A stretch of DNA of 64,000 bases, taken from Paratinospora sagittata (lineage: Eukaryota > Streptophyta > Magnoliopsida > Ranunculales > Menispermaceae). Location of the stretch: assembly GCA_035771175.1 (NCBI GenBank), contig CM069613.1, forward strand, positions 2,848,001 through 2,912,000. The letters are read 5' to 3'. The notes under the pieces were generated by a model. That model was not told the origin of the DNA, made no database searches, and saw nothing but the letters and a program-made list of their open reading frames with translations. Each line of letters opens with the position of its first letter. Positions within the stretch are counted from its first letter, which is position 1. Below, piece after piece: positions 54,570 through 64,000 of this stretch. Made by a program: the position numbers and the translations under genes.

Positions 54570-55460
54570 GGCATGATTCAAAAATTCCCCAAAATTCAGC
54601 GAACTTCCACGAATTATTTCCCTTTTTTTTACCATCGAAGTGCAAAGTTGATGTAAAATAAAAAATGCAAAAATTCGACAAAATTCGATAAAATTTCTAT
54701 TTTTCAATTAAAAAATGCATAAACTCAACAAAAAATTCGATAAAATTCGATAAAATTCAACAAAATTCGATGAAATTCGACAGAGAAGTAAAAAAATGTT
54801 ATTTCATCAATAGAAAACAAAAAAAAATATCAATAATTATATATTATTTTCAACTTCATCAACCAACATAGCAATATAAATTTTAAAAAATAATTTAAAT
54901 AATAAACTAATACATTAAGCATGATGGAATTCAAACTAGCAAAGTATATGGTTGAGAAGTAAGCTACCACAAAATTAAATATCAAAACAAAGAAAAGGAA
55001 TTAAGACCAAAAGCCATCATTTCAAATTCATCAACCCACTTAACAAGATTGATTTTGTTAGATCACTTATTGGTATTTTTATGTATTAAAAGTGTTTATT
55101 TATATTAGTTTTTAGCTTATACTACAATAAATCTAGATATTTAAGCATATATACAAAAATTCTCTGAACTTCTCTAATTTAGCGAATTTTTACATCACGT
55201 GCGTTAAACATTGTTAATGTAAAAACACGTCTCAAACCATTATATTTATACTTTTATATGTGAAAAGTATCTATTTATGTTTGTTTTCATCATTTCTAAT
55301 AGTAATTATCCATATTTTAACATCTATATAGAAATTCTTTAAACTTCTCTAAGTTGGTGAATTTTTACAATAATTCTCCAAGACTTCTCGAACTTCCCCG
55401 AATTAATTCCGATTTTTAAAGGTCAAAGTGTAGGGCGAAGTCGAAGTTTCGAACCTTGCT
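54570..55460. repeat. AT-rich element with (ATAAAATTCGA)-type minisatellite
   Basis: A stretch of AAATTCGA/AAATTCAACA units at about 54665-54782 starts the block, and reversed relatives ('ctcgaacttccccgaattaa') end it near 55390-55450, giving an inverted-repeat-like layout with 'gattcaaaaattcccc' and 'gtttcgaaccttgctc' at the ends. Probably a non-autonomous transposon; the family is not recognised. Located in PMS1 intron 5. Confidence 0.45.
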
Positions 55461-58400
55461 CTTGGGTATATAGAGTTGTCCCATGATCATTTGTTTCATC
55501 CATTGATTTGAACATTTTTAGGATGACATCATTTATTGCTTGTTTGAGATGCTCTATTTGATATTTTTATTGTGAGATAAATCACTAACTAGCAAAAGTT
55601 GTTTATGCTGTGTAGGTTATTGGGCAATTCAATCTTGGATTTATTATTGGAAAGCTGGATCGAGACCTATTTATCATAGATCAGGTTTACTCCCTTCCCA
55701 GACTTTTATAGAACTGTTCCTTCTTATCACTAAATACCATGCCATCATGTTGATTCTTAGTCCTGTTGCATTTTACGATAAAAATTCATTGTGTGTGATT
55801 TTGATTTGATAAAAAAAAATCAGCTTGTGTATTATTTTGATTCAAGACTTTGGGATAAGAAATTTGCATATTCAAATTAATTGAATGGTGTGAAGGGTAA
55901 TTTAGGCCGGTCGAAAGAGATGACATTGTTTTGAGTACAGGACATTAATACTGTTAATTCATGAATTTTCTTTTTCTTCCATTTGGATTGTTACATGTTG
56001 AATAATCATATGGTTCTAAAAGTTATTTCATGGTTTTCTTTTTCCTTTTCTTGTCTGCCTCTCCTCTCCAGCATGCTGCAGATGAAAAATACAACTTTGA
56101 GCGACTATCACAGTCCACCATCTTAAACCAGCAGCCTTTGCTTCAGTAAGAGGTTTTGCCATCTTGCTTTCGTTCTGTTCACTTTGTTTTGACTGAACAT
56201 AGACAGTTGCCATGAAATCTAAAATGCCATAAATAATGGCATTTGAAGAATAAATGCTTGAGAAGGATAGTATAACAAATTCCTGTCTGAGCACACACTT
56301 GAATGTGGTAGGCTTGTTGTGATCGTTGACCTTTAAGTCATATGGCTACCTAATATCTACACTTCAAATGGTCTGTAGACCGACTATTTCCTAGTTGTGT
56401 TAGCCATCTCCAGTGATTTCCATTTATGTCTTTGCGAGATTTTCCTATCATCAATTCTTTTCTTATATTTGTATTCATCTTGTTAGGCCAATGAGGTTGG
56501 AATTATCTCCTGAAGAAGAAATTGTTGCTTCAATGAATATGGATATAATAAGGTATGATACTTATATCATTGTTAATTTATTGTGTTAGGCATGAAATCT
56601 GATTAATTTAGTTCAGGTAAATTGAGACACTTCGATGTTCTCAGAAAATTCTAATGCTGTCTACACAGATTATAATTTGCACTAACATGGGAATTGTTAC
56701 ATCCAATACCAATGCAATTCTCCTTTTTTCCTATTTCTTTTCTTAAAAGTTTTTTTCCCACTGCCATAAAAAATGTAATATAAAATACTGATTGTTTTCA
56801 TGTTATAAGCTCCCTCTCCCCCTCCTTTATGAACATTGTTCTTGTATCAGACAAAGAAAAACATGAACTGATGCATTTGTTACTACTGAAGACCAGCAGA
56901 AAAAAACAGAGAGATATGGAAAAAAAAAAGGCTGTGAGAATACTCTCACCTTTTGAAGACAATGATTGCCACTGTATTTCCTAGAATTCTGCTTCGTTAT
57001 TAGTCTATTTATGTATTGTTGGTTCCACTTCTGCATCGGGTTTGTTTCATAAGATGTGAAATTCAAACCAGCGGAATTGAGAATTCTGCATATCGAAAAA
57101 ACAAGGTCAGGCCCTTAAAAAAACACAAAAAAGGTGCTTGGTTATAATTAGCAACAAAGGTTCTTGCGCAGATCAACACGAACATAATTTTTTTTTCAGC
57201 ACTTTTCTTTAATGCTGATTTACCTTGGTTTTAAAAAAAAAAAAAAAAAACCTTATCATTTTAAGATTAAGATTGAAGATCAAAATGCTGCTTTTAGTCA
57301 CATACAATTCACTGGTTTTTGAGCAATAGTTTTATGTTTTCTGTAAGCTGGAGGAGAATCCAGTTAAGTGAGGAATTAGAGAGTTTCAACTAAAACCAGC
57401 CAGTTGTCTGGTTTAGTTAGATTAAATGTCATTTGTTTATTAGAATGTTAATTAGCATGGGACTTCCAATTTCTAGACGCTTTTCTCTAGTGTCCTCCTT
57501 TTGTTCAGGCTAATTGGTTATTTTTGTTTTTGCTATCAATTCTCTGTTCATTTTTTTTAATATATTATGTTTGTAGCTTTTGGCGGGACTGACCTTTGTT
57601 GGTGATGATTCGGTTTGTTCAATTGTTAGGAAAAATGGATTTACTCTCTCGGAGGATGTAGATGCTCCTCCTGGTCATCATTTGAAGCTAAGAGCTGTTC
57701 CTTTTAGCAAAAATATAACTTTTGGAGCTGAAGGTAATAATTTTCTCTCAGATCTCCATATGCTTCTCATCTTATGATGAATTTATAATTCAATGAGCAG
57801 AACTTTGTTATTTTACTGTGTGAAAGAATGAAATTTACCATTATGCATGGTGAATGTGATGATAATCCTGATCATTTGGTTAATAGAATTTCTCAAGGGG
57901 GGCATCTTGCAACAACATCAACAATAACCTTTGAAGATAATTCTGGGTAGGTTCAAAGAATTCATGGATTTTCCTATGACTGCAACTCAAGTCAGTTTTG
58001 GCTTTCTTCTTACCTTTTCTTTAATTTTGACTTGCACCATCTCTCCAACTAATAGGTGCGGGTGTGATCAATAAAAATCAGGTGTCCTTCATTTGGGATA
58101 GCACTAGTAACTATAATCTTTCATTAAATCAATAAACCTAACAGTGACCAATTTCTTCTTTTAAAATGCACCAGATGATCTCTTGAGGCTCCTCTTGTAG
58201 TCTTCCTGAAGTCAATGAAAAGCAGGTGTCCTTTCTACCCTTTCCATTAGACACTAAGAAAATTGCATCAGTAGCCAGGCTCAGACATATATCCAAATTT
58301 ATTTTTTGGTAGTCAGTTTCATGTTCTAGTCTCTCTTCAGTCACTATCTTTCAAAAACTTCATTGTACATATCACAAGCTTGAACTTGATGTCAAAATAC

Positions 58401-59579
58401 TTCATGCATGTTCTTCTTATTCTTATAGATAAATATTGTAATATTTTTCTACATTTGTTTGTTATCTTCTAGATGGCGATTAGGGAAGCATTTATCATGA
58501 GTATAATGGTACTCTTTTGGCATTACACTTATGGTTAGCAGTATCATACCAGGATATCTTGTGTGACACACGATTAAGGATGTGACTCATTGATTTGGAT
58601 ACTGAAAATTAATGATCCTTTTCAAATTTGCAGTGGAAATGCTATTCTTTGCTGCCAGATAATTTCAGTGTATCTTTATTTTTAGTGAAAGTTTGTGAAC
58701 AAAAATTCAGTGATATGCTCCATCTCTTTGAGCAGACGTTAAGGAGCTTATCTCTACCCTTGCTGATAGTCAAGGTGAATGTTCGATGTTAAGTAGTTAT
58801 AAAATGGACACAACAGATTCTATTTGCCCATCGAGAGTCCGTGCAATGCTGGCTTCCCGTGCGTGCCGATCATCTGTTATGATTGGAGATCCACTAGGAA
58901 AGAATGAGATGCAAAAGGTAAATTTATCTTTTTACTCAAATGGTATAGGAATTGTAGGGATGGTGAATTGGTGATAGGCAATTCTATTCTTCCATTTGTT
59001 TGCATGATTTAAGGAGCTAATTGCCTTTTATTCTGAAATTGTTGCGGCAAAAATAAAGAATAGATCCATTGAGATTCCATTTATTCATTTCATGAGCCTT
59101 ATAATAATATTTGTTCTAGAAGTTGGCACTGTTTCAACCTGATTTTGTGTGTGTTCATGTTATTTAGTTATTTATTTTATTTTAGGGAGGAGGGATAAAA
59201 AGGATTAGTTATAGTATGTACATTCAACTTCTATGTTTTTTTTTCCCAACCAATTTGGACTGTCGACGTCAACTAAAAACTTATAGAAAAATTAAGCTTT
59301 TGAAGAAAATTGTGGTCAAAATCTTTCTTCATGGTGACTCCTTCACACTTAATCTGGAATGCAAGAAGGTTTGGCTAACTTTTCCATATTCAGATTTCCA
59401 GTCTTTCAAGTTGAAGAACATTACTTTTTTTTTTTTCTTCTTCTTATCTATTTCTTGTTCTTCAGATACTCGAGCATTTGGTGAACCTCAGGTCTCCTTG
59501 GAATTGCCCACATGGTCGGCCGACTATGCGACACTTGGTTGACTTGACAACTATCTACAACAGCCAAGATTCTGAATGA

Positions 59580-61151
59580 TGATGGCTCATCCCGAACAAT
59601 CTTGGTTCTTACGGCAAGCAAGATTGCAAATGATGGTTCATTTTGGCGCTACATTGTCTTCCATCTTATACCTTCAGAACAGACCAGCTGGGCTAAAAGC
59701 AAGTCCCTTTACTTGGCTGAGAAAGAGCATTGTATCTGCTTCTTTTTCTTCCCTGGCGCTCTCCCAACCTCCAGTCGGTGAAACCCTTTTTTGCCCGGAC
59801 TCCATTTTTGCGTATAGCATTGACAGCTTCTTTGGGCAGAATCCAAAAATTCAGAGCTTGGCCCTCCCAATGACTGACTCATGACACACTGTTCCTTTCC
59901 AAGTCTTTGATTTCTCCCAAGAATGTGTTGAAGAAAGAAGTTATATTTAACTTTATGTCACCTGATTTCTATTCAAGATTCACTGCTATTATCTTGGGTT
60001 GGATTGAAGAAATAAGTTTGCAGATGGTATGGTTAAGAACTATATGTGATTTTTAGTCCATTTCAAGGCTGGGAGCTGCCAATTTGCAGGAGTCAACTGG
60101 GAAGTCTCTAAAAAAAATACCTTACTGGCATTATTTATCCACCAGTATATGGAAATCCCATGTTATCAACTATCATGCTACTTGGATTGAATTTGGGCTC
60201 ATTAGTTTTTCTTTTTCTTTTTCTAGGATTTATATTGATGTTATCATTGCCTTCCAATGCATGGTCTTTCATTAGTTACAAATTCTTCCAAAAAAAATTA
60301 AAATTACAAATTAAAATAAAATAAAAATCAACTTTAACAATTGTCTGAAAATATTTTGTGAGGCAAGCATAATTTTTATTTATTTATATTAAATAAGTTG
60401 AGTAACCTATTAAGAATAATGTATAGGTTGTAAATAAGAGACGAGATTTCAATTTTGAATTCGAGATTATGTCTATGCATATGCGCTAGAAGAAATTGTC
60501 TAATATTGCGGACTGTCCCCCTGGAAAGGGTTATCGGGGATAATGAGGTCAATAAAGATTTGTCTATAATAATAATAAAAAATTGTAAGGGAAAATATTA
60601 AGTATGCCACGTGTTGGCGTACTATCTCAAGGACTACGGAAACATAATGCTCCTAGAACCATTAAATCATTCTTAAATGTCAAAAAAACCTCTTTCGACT
60701 TCAAAAATCATTCTTCTCATCGAATTGAAAAAGAGAAACCAGCTCGGTCGGTCGACCGATTTAAGCTCGCTCGTGAGAGATCGGAACAAGTGATTCTTCT
60801 TCTTCTTCTTCTTCTTCTTCATGTGTTTTTTTGCAATTCGGAGATTTATTTAATTGCTTCTTTTGTTTTCTCGATTCTTAATCTTCCGTTCTCTTTCGTT
60901 TTGTTATTTCTTTCTTCAAATCACACCTACTCCAACTGCTAACCTTCGCTCGCTCTACTTAAAGAGCTTCGTCAGTAGCTACTAGGGCTTCTTGCGAAAC
61001 TAGGGTTTTTCTTCGATTCAACTACATATATTTTCTTTTTCTTTTGGTTATTCTCTTGTCGTCGAAATTTCTGATGGTTTTGTTTCTTCTTCGTTGACAG
61101 CGATTTGGTTGCAGGAGTCGGTTGTTTGTTCTTTTTTAAGTGTTGGACGAG
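59580..61151. other. Intergenic: PMS1 3' side and LSM4 promoter/5' UTR
   Basis: PMS1 3' side runs to about 60050. AT-rich sequence follows with no recognised gene. A CACGTG lies at 60608-60613. CT-rich sequence with (TTC)n at 60796-60820 and 'actagggtttttcttcg' at about 61000-61015 look like the LSM4 5' UTR. The open frame 60604-60942 is low-complexity and unsupported. Confidence 0.55.
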
Positions 61152-61719
61152 ATGGTATGTGTTTTTATTCATTTTAACATTTGGAATTAGGGTTTTCGTT
61201 TTTTTTTTTTTTTTTTTTTTTTCTTTTTGAGTGTAATTTTCTGTTGTTATGTGTTTATGTTGCAGCTTCCTCTTTCTTTACTTAAAACAGCCCAAGGGCA
61301 TCCTATGGTAAGTTTCTGCTTTTATGCTTCTATTGTTTCATGGTTTGGATTTTGGGCATGTATGTATGTGTTAGGGCTGTTAAGATTTGATAGTGGAATG
61401 GCCTTCTGGGAATGTTTGCAATTTTTTTTTACTGTAATTGTTGTGGCAGTTGGTAGAGCTGAAGAATGGGGAGACGTATAATGGGCATTTAGTAAATTGT
61501 GACACATGGATGAATATTCATCTTCGTGAAGTTATCTGTACATCAAAAGTAATGTTTTATCCCTTGTAATATATATGCAATTCTATGTTTCTTGCATGAC
61601 TAGTGGGTATCATTGATTATGATAGTGGAAACTGGATGTAGGATGGAGATAGGTTTTGGAGAATGCCTGAGTGCTACATCCGTGGGAATACAATTAAGTA
61701 TCTCCGGGTCCCAGATGAG
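61152..61719 (+). CDS. LSM4: LSM4, U6 snRNP-associated Sm-like protein, 5' half
   Basis: LSM4 is a ring subunit of LSM2-8 (nuclear, U6 snRNA 3' end) and LSM1-7 (cytoplasmic, mRNA decapping). Exons seen: 61152-61154 (start codon only), 61266-61307, 61450-61548, 61642-61719, 74 codons. They read [15 protein letters not shown], then [18 protein letters not shown] (Sm1 motif), [11 protein letters not shown], then [14 protein letters not shown] and [10 protein letters not shown] (Sm2 motif), matching the plant LSM4 Sm domain almost residue for residue. The Arg/Gly-rich C-terminal tail is absent: the donor at 61720 opens an intron that runs past the window end. The first coding exon holds only ATG, directly followed by GTATGT. 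Confidence 0.95.
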
Positions 61720-62149
61720 GTACGCATTTTTGCCCCAAATCAATGTTGAACAATCACTGTTCCTTCAAGTTTTTTTCCTTTTCATCTTTTTTTCTTTTCT
61801 TATTGTAGATGTACTTTGAACTATTATTTCTATATATTTATCTTAATTCATGATTTTCTCTTTGTAGTTAGTAAAGTTTGCATATACTATTTTGTTTGCG
61901 GTTTTTATGTGAATGTTGTATAGTTTTTTTATTTTTTATTTTTTAGAAGTTTAGTTTAGTCTATATGTGTTCTTTAGAATATTTTGTTAATCGTGCAACT
62001 CGCTTATGTTGAAAAAGTTGTCTTAATCTTTAGATGCAAGTAATCTAGACAAGTTTTAAGGGCGGAATTGTAATTTTATTTTCTTGATTGTAGCCTATAT
62101 TGCCTTTTCAAGAGTACAATATTTTGATTAATTAGTTCAATTCCAATCT

Positions 62150-62260
62150 ACAAGCCTTTTTTCAATTACATGGAGTCACCTACATAGATTTGCCTTTCTT
62201 CACTCCACTCCATCAAGAGCTAAGCCAACAAACGCCGCAGTCCTTTATGTAGTTTGATTA
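62150..62260 (-). mobile_element. RTE-type LINE 3' UTR fragment, minus strand
   Basis: 'acatggagtcacctacatag', 'ttcttcactccactccatca' and 'agagctaagccaacaaac' match the block order of the minus-strand RTE fragments at 7530 and 9815. Confidence 0.5.
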
Positions 62261-62527
62261 AGTAGATCCATGTCATAATTCATCTAAGAAATTTTACACT
62301 GCCTTTTTAAATTTGCTTTTAAAAGTAATTTTTATAACTTACTGTTTATTTAAATTGTTGCTTTAGTTTCAATTTTTTGGTCTTGTTAAATATACTTAAG
62401 TGTTCTTAGCATAGTTGTCAAATTGGAATCGAACCGCAAAATCGTTAAGGGGTGGGATTCAAAGCGAATCATAAATTATAAGAATTTTTTCAATTTTCTA
62501 AAAAATTAAAATATATACATATATATA

Positions 62528-62556
62528 CTAGTGAGCGGCACGTGCGTTGCACGTGG
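62528..62556 (-). mobile_element. Helitron 3' terminus, minus strand
   Basis: Read on the minus strand: a 7-bp perfect hairpin stem CACGTGC, loop AAC, stem GCACGTG, a 7-base spacer, then CTAG, with T following at the insertion site. Hairpin-spacer-CTRR followed by T is the Helitron 3' signature. The body would extend to higher coordinates; its 5' end (TC...) was not located in the window. It lacks any visible RepHel gene, so is presumably non-autonomous. Confidence 0.6.
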
Positions 62557-63059
62557 ACAACAATCAACCCATTAATAAGAAAAAAACTTTAAAGCAAAAA
62601 AAATCAACCCATAATTAGAAAAAAAAAACTTTAAGTATTAGCACCAAATAAAGAGGAATTAAAAAAATATTTTAATAACATATTGAGCAATCTATAACAA
62701 TATCACTGCAACACAAAGAATTTCAAAGAAACTAACAAAATATACCAAACTTAGCTATGATTTCTACATTAGAAAAGTGAGGCCGAAAGAACAACAATGG
62801 GAAAAAGAAGAAACAAATGTAGCAGAAAGAGAAAGAGGGAAAAGAAAGATTGAAATTAAAGAATAAATTTCTTAGCTCCTAAAATGGAGCTATTTCCATT
62901 CAAGAAACTCAATGAATAAATATAGTTACAAACTACCATTTTAAACAATTTAAAATGGGACCATTCTATCTATGCAATCATATAACCCCTACTTCACTTC
63001 AAGATCCATTTTGAATTGAATATCATATTAAAATCTTGGATTTAGAAAGTAACCCCCAC

Positions 63060-63930
63060 TGCATGTAGAGGCTTTTGCAATTGAAGATTTCATTTTTTAT
63101 CAATTATTTCCCAATTGGCCGTATATTTTCTCTTCACACCACCCGAATTTCTAGAAATGGTCTCCCTTGCACGATTCATCGCTTCACATATATAACCACC
63201 CATTGGTGTCTTTTCATCAAAATCAACAAGCCAAAGGACCTTCACAAGAGGAATTGTGCTTTTTATGCAATGTTTGATATTTTTCCAGAAGTTTGCATCA
63301 ACCAAAATGACGTCTCTAATAGCCCCTCCTTTCTTCTTGGCAAAAGAACTCTTTTCTCATTCCTTTGAAGCAAAAAAGGAAACCAATGCTAACTTATGCA
63401 AATGCTCGTTCCCCATAGTGAGATAACATGTAGCAAAGTGTGTTATTGTAGGCCTAACCAGATTTCCTCCATTGGTAACCTTTCTCATAAAGTCGAATAC
63501 CCAACAATGATTGTAGATGTACATCATAATTCTTCAACATTTGTTGATGAAATTTGCGTGGATGGGTAATCTAACAATGTCCTCTAGCATTAAGTATGGG
63601 CAATGTGCAACATTTACATATGTTGAAGCTCCATTTGTAATCACTTGAACAACATTTTCCTCCCCCACTTCCTCCACCACACTATTTAGGATATGAAATA
63701 AATTCTCATCATTCTTTATAATGTCGAAAGCATTTACAGACTTAAGAAATATAGTCCCCTTAGGACTATTCACCAAGAAATTAATTATTGTTCTGTTCCT
63801 TCCGCATGTCCAACCATCTAACATTATAGTACAACCTGTACTCCTTCATTCCTTCTTATACTCTTCAAGAAGGCCCTCAACATACTTCACTTCATTCAAG
63901 TAATGGATTTCTCAGCTTATGTTTGCTTGG
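63060..63930 (-). pseudogene. hAT-type (DUF659) transposase remnant
   Basis: The minus strand reads TIMLDGWTCGRNRTIINF, FLVNSPKGTIFLKS, EEVGEENVVQVIT, AHC then LMLEDI, later FWKNIKHCIKST and PLVKVLWLVDFDEK, VKRKYTANWEIID: the ordered motifs of plant DUF659/hAT transposases. A segment of about 20 residues between the GAS and AHC blocks is missing, the DNAS motif reads NGAS, and the frame shifts between 63300 and 63530. The element start lies beyond the window or is lost. Nonfunctional. Confidence 0.8.
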
Positions 63931-64000
63931 TAGCTTCAAACTTGGTCCAAAATTAGAAATAGACTAAACCATATCATTAAAAAATGGACTTCTAACCACA

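Larger units (their letters stand above)
49204..59579 (+). pseudogene. PMS1: DNA mismatch repair protein PMS1 (one-base frameshift in exon 3)
   Basis: Partner of MLH1 in MutL alpha, the endonuclease of eukaryotic mismatch repair. Exons: 49204-49440, 50709-51032, 51928-53129, 53605-53882, 53984-54110, 55616-55684, 56072-56145, 56487-56552, 57630-57733, 58736-58917, 59466-59579. GHKL ATPase motifs: [38 protein letters not shown]-terminal endonuclease motifs: DQHAADEKYNFE, ASRACRSSVMIGDPL and CPHGRPT. With the missing base counted, 925 residues, about the size of Arabidopsis PMS1 (923). Exon 3 is 1,202 bases though both borders are phase 0, so one base is lacking; the frame breaks at 52886-52888 (three A, four expected) and meets a stop at 52921. 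All other exons are intact. It may be a recent null allele or a sequence error; 'pseudogene' is used only because the frame is broken as given. Confidence 0.9.
61720..64000. other. LSM4 intron filled with transposon remnants
   Basis: After AT-rich sequence to about 62140 come an RTE fragment, a fragment starting 'agttgtcaaattgg', a Helitron terminus and a hAT transposase relic. No further LSM4 exon was found up to 64000. Confidence 0.6.

Noticed and set aside
60604..60942. 112-codon open frame before LSM4
   Set aside because: Runs through a TTC repeat (Leu run) and the LSM4 leader; no family resemblance.

Overview
The window is nuclear DNA from a flowering plant, most likely a eudicot. It has spliceosomal introns with GT..AG borders, proteins close to plant families (plant-type FHA/AAA ATPase, TPK1, tafazzin, PMS1, LSM4), AT-rich introns up to 9.7 kb, and many plant-type transposable elements (copia, gypsy, L1-like and RTE LINEs, tRNA-derived SINEs, TRIM, hAT-like elements, a Helitron end). 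The species cannot be named from the sequence alone.

Five genes plus the start of a sixth lie on the + strand. (1) 3360-32575: the 3' part, 21 exons and 775 codons, of a large AAA-type ATPase; its N-terminal part, including the expected FHA region, was not found. (2) 34056-36709: thiamin pyrophosphokinase, 258 aa, 6 exons. (3) 37830-40903: a 350-aa plant protein of unknown function, 7 exons. (4) 43568-47652: a tafazzin-like acyltransferase, 469 aa, 7 exons. (5) 49204-59579: DNA mismatch repair protein PMS1 (MutL alpha subunit), 11 coding exons; exon 3 is one base short, which breaks the frame. (6) 61152 to beyond 61719: the 5' half of LSM4, a U6 snRNP/Sm-like protein; the rest lies past the window. 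No operon-like or pathway link between these genes is evident; they look like independent housekeeping genes.

The rest is mainly transposon-derived. Bases 1-3300 hold L1-like LINE ends and a SINE. The 9.7-kb intron of the AAA gene holds a copia element (10672-15170) with a perfect 5-bp target duplication, nested in the 3' LTR of a miniature TRIM retrotransposon. The same TRIM family occurs at 26456-26769 and 54225-54440. A hAT-like non-autonomous family (termini CAGTGTT..TCAAGG) has copies at 6061-6938 (itself carrying a SINE), 27481-28180 and, truncated, 28715-29160. A tandem 209-bp array at 23587-24490 is interrupted by a 288-bp GC-richer block that may be organellar DNA. The LSM4 intron contains a Helitron 3' end and a hAT transposase remnant.

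I found no CRISPR array, no rRNA or tRNA gene and no clearly new biological system. The most noteworthy points are the PMS1 frameshift, the nested TRIM/copia structure, the filler DNA in the tandem array and the Helitron terminus.
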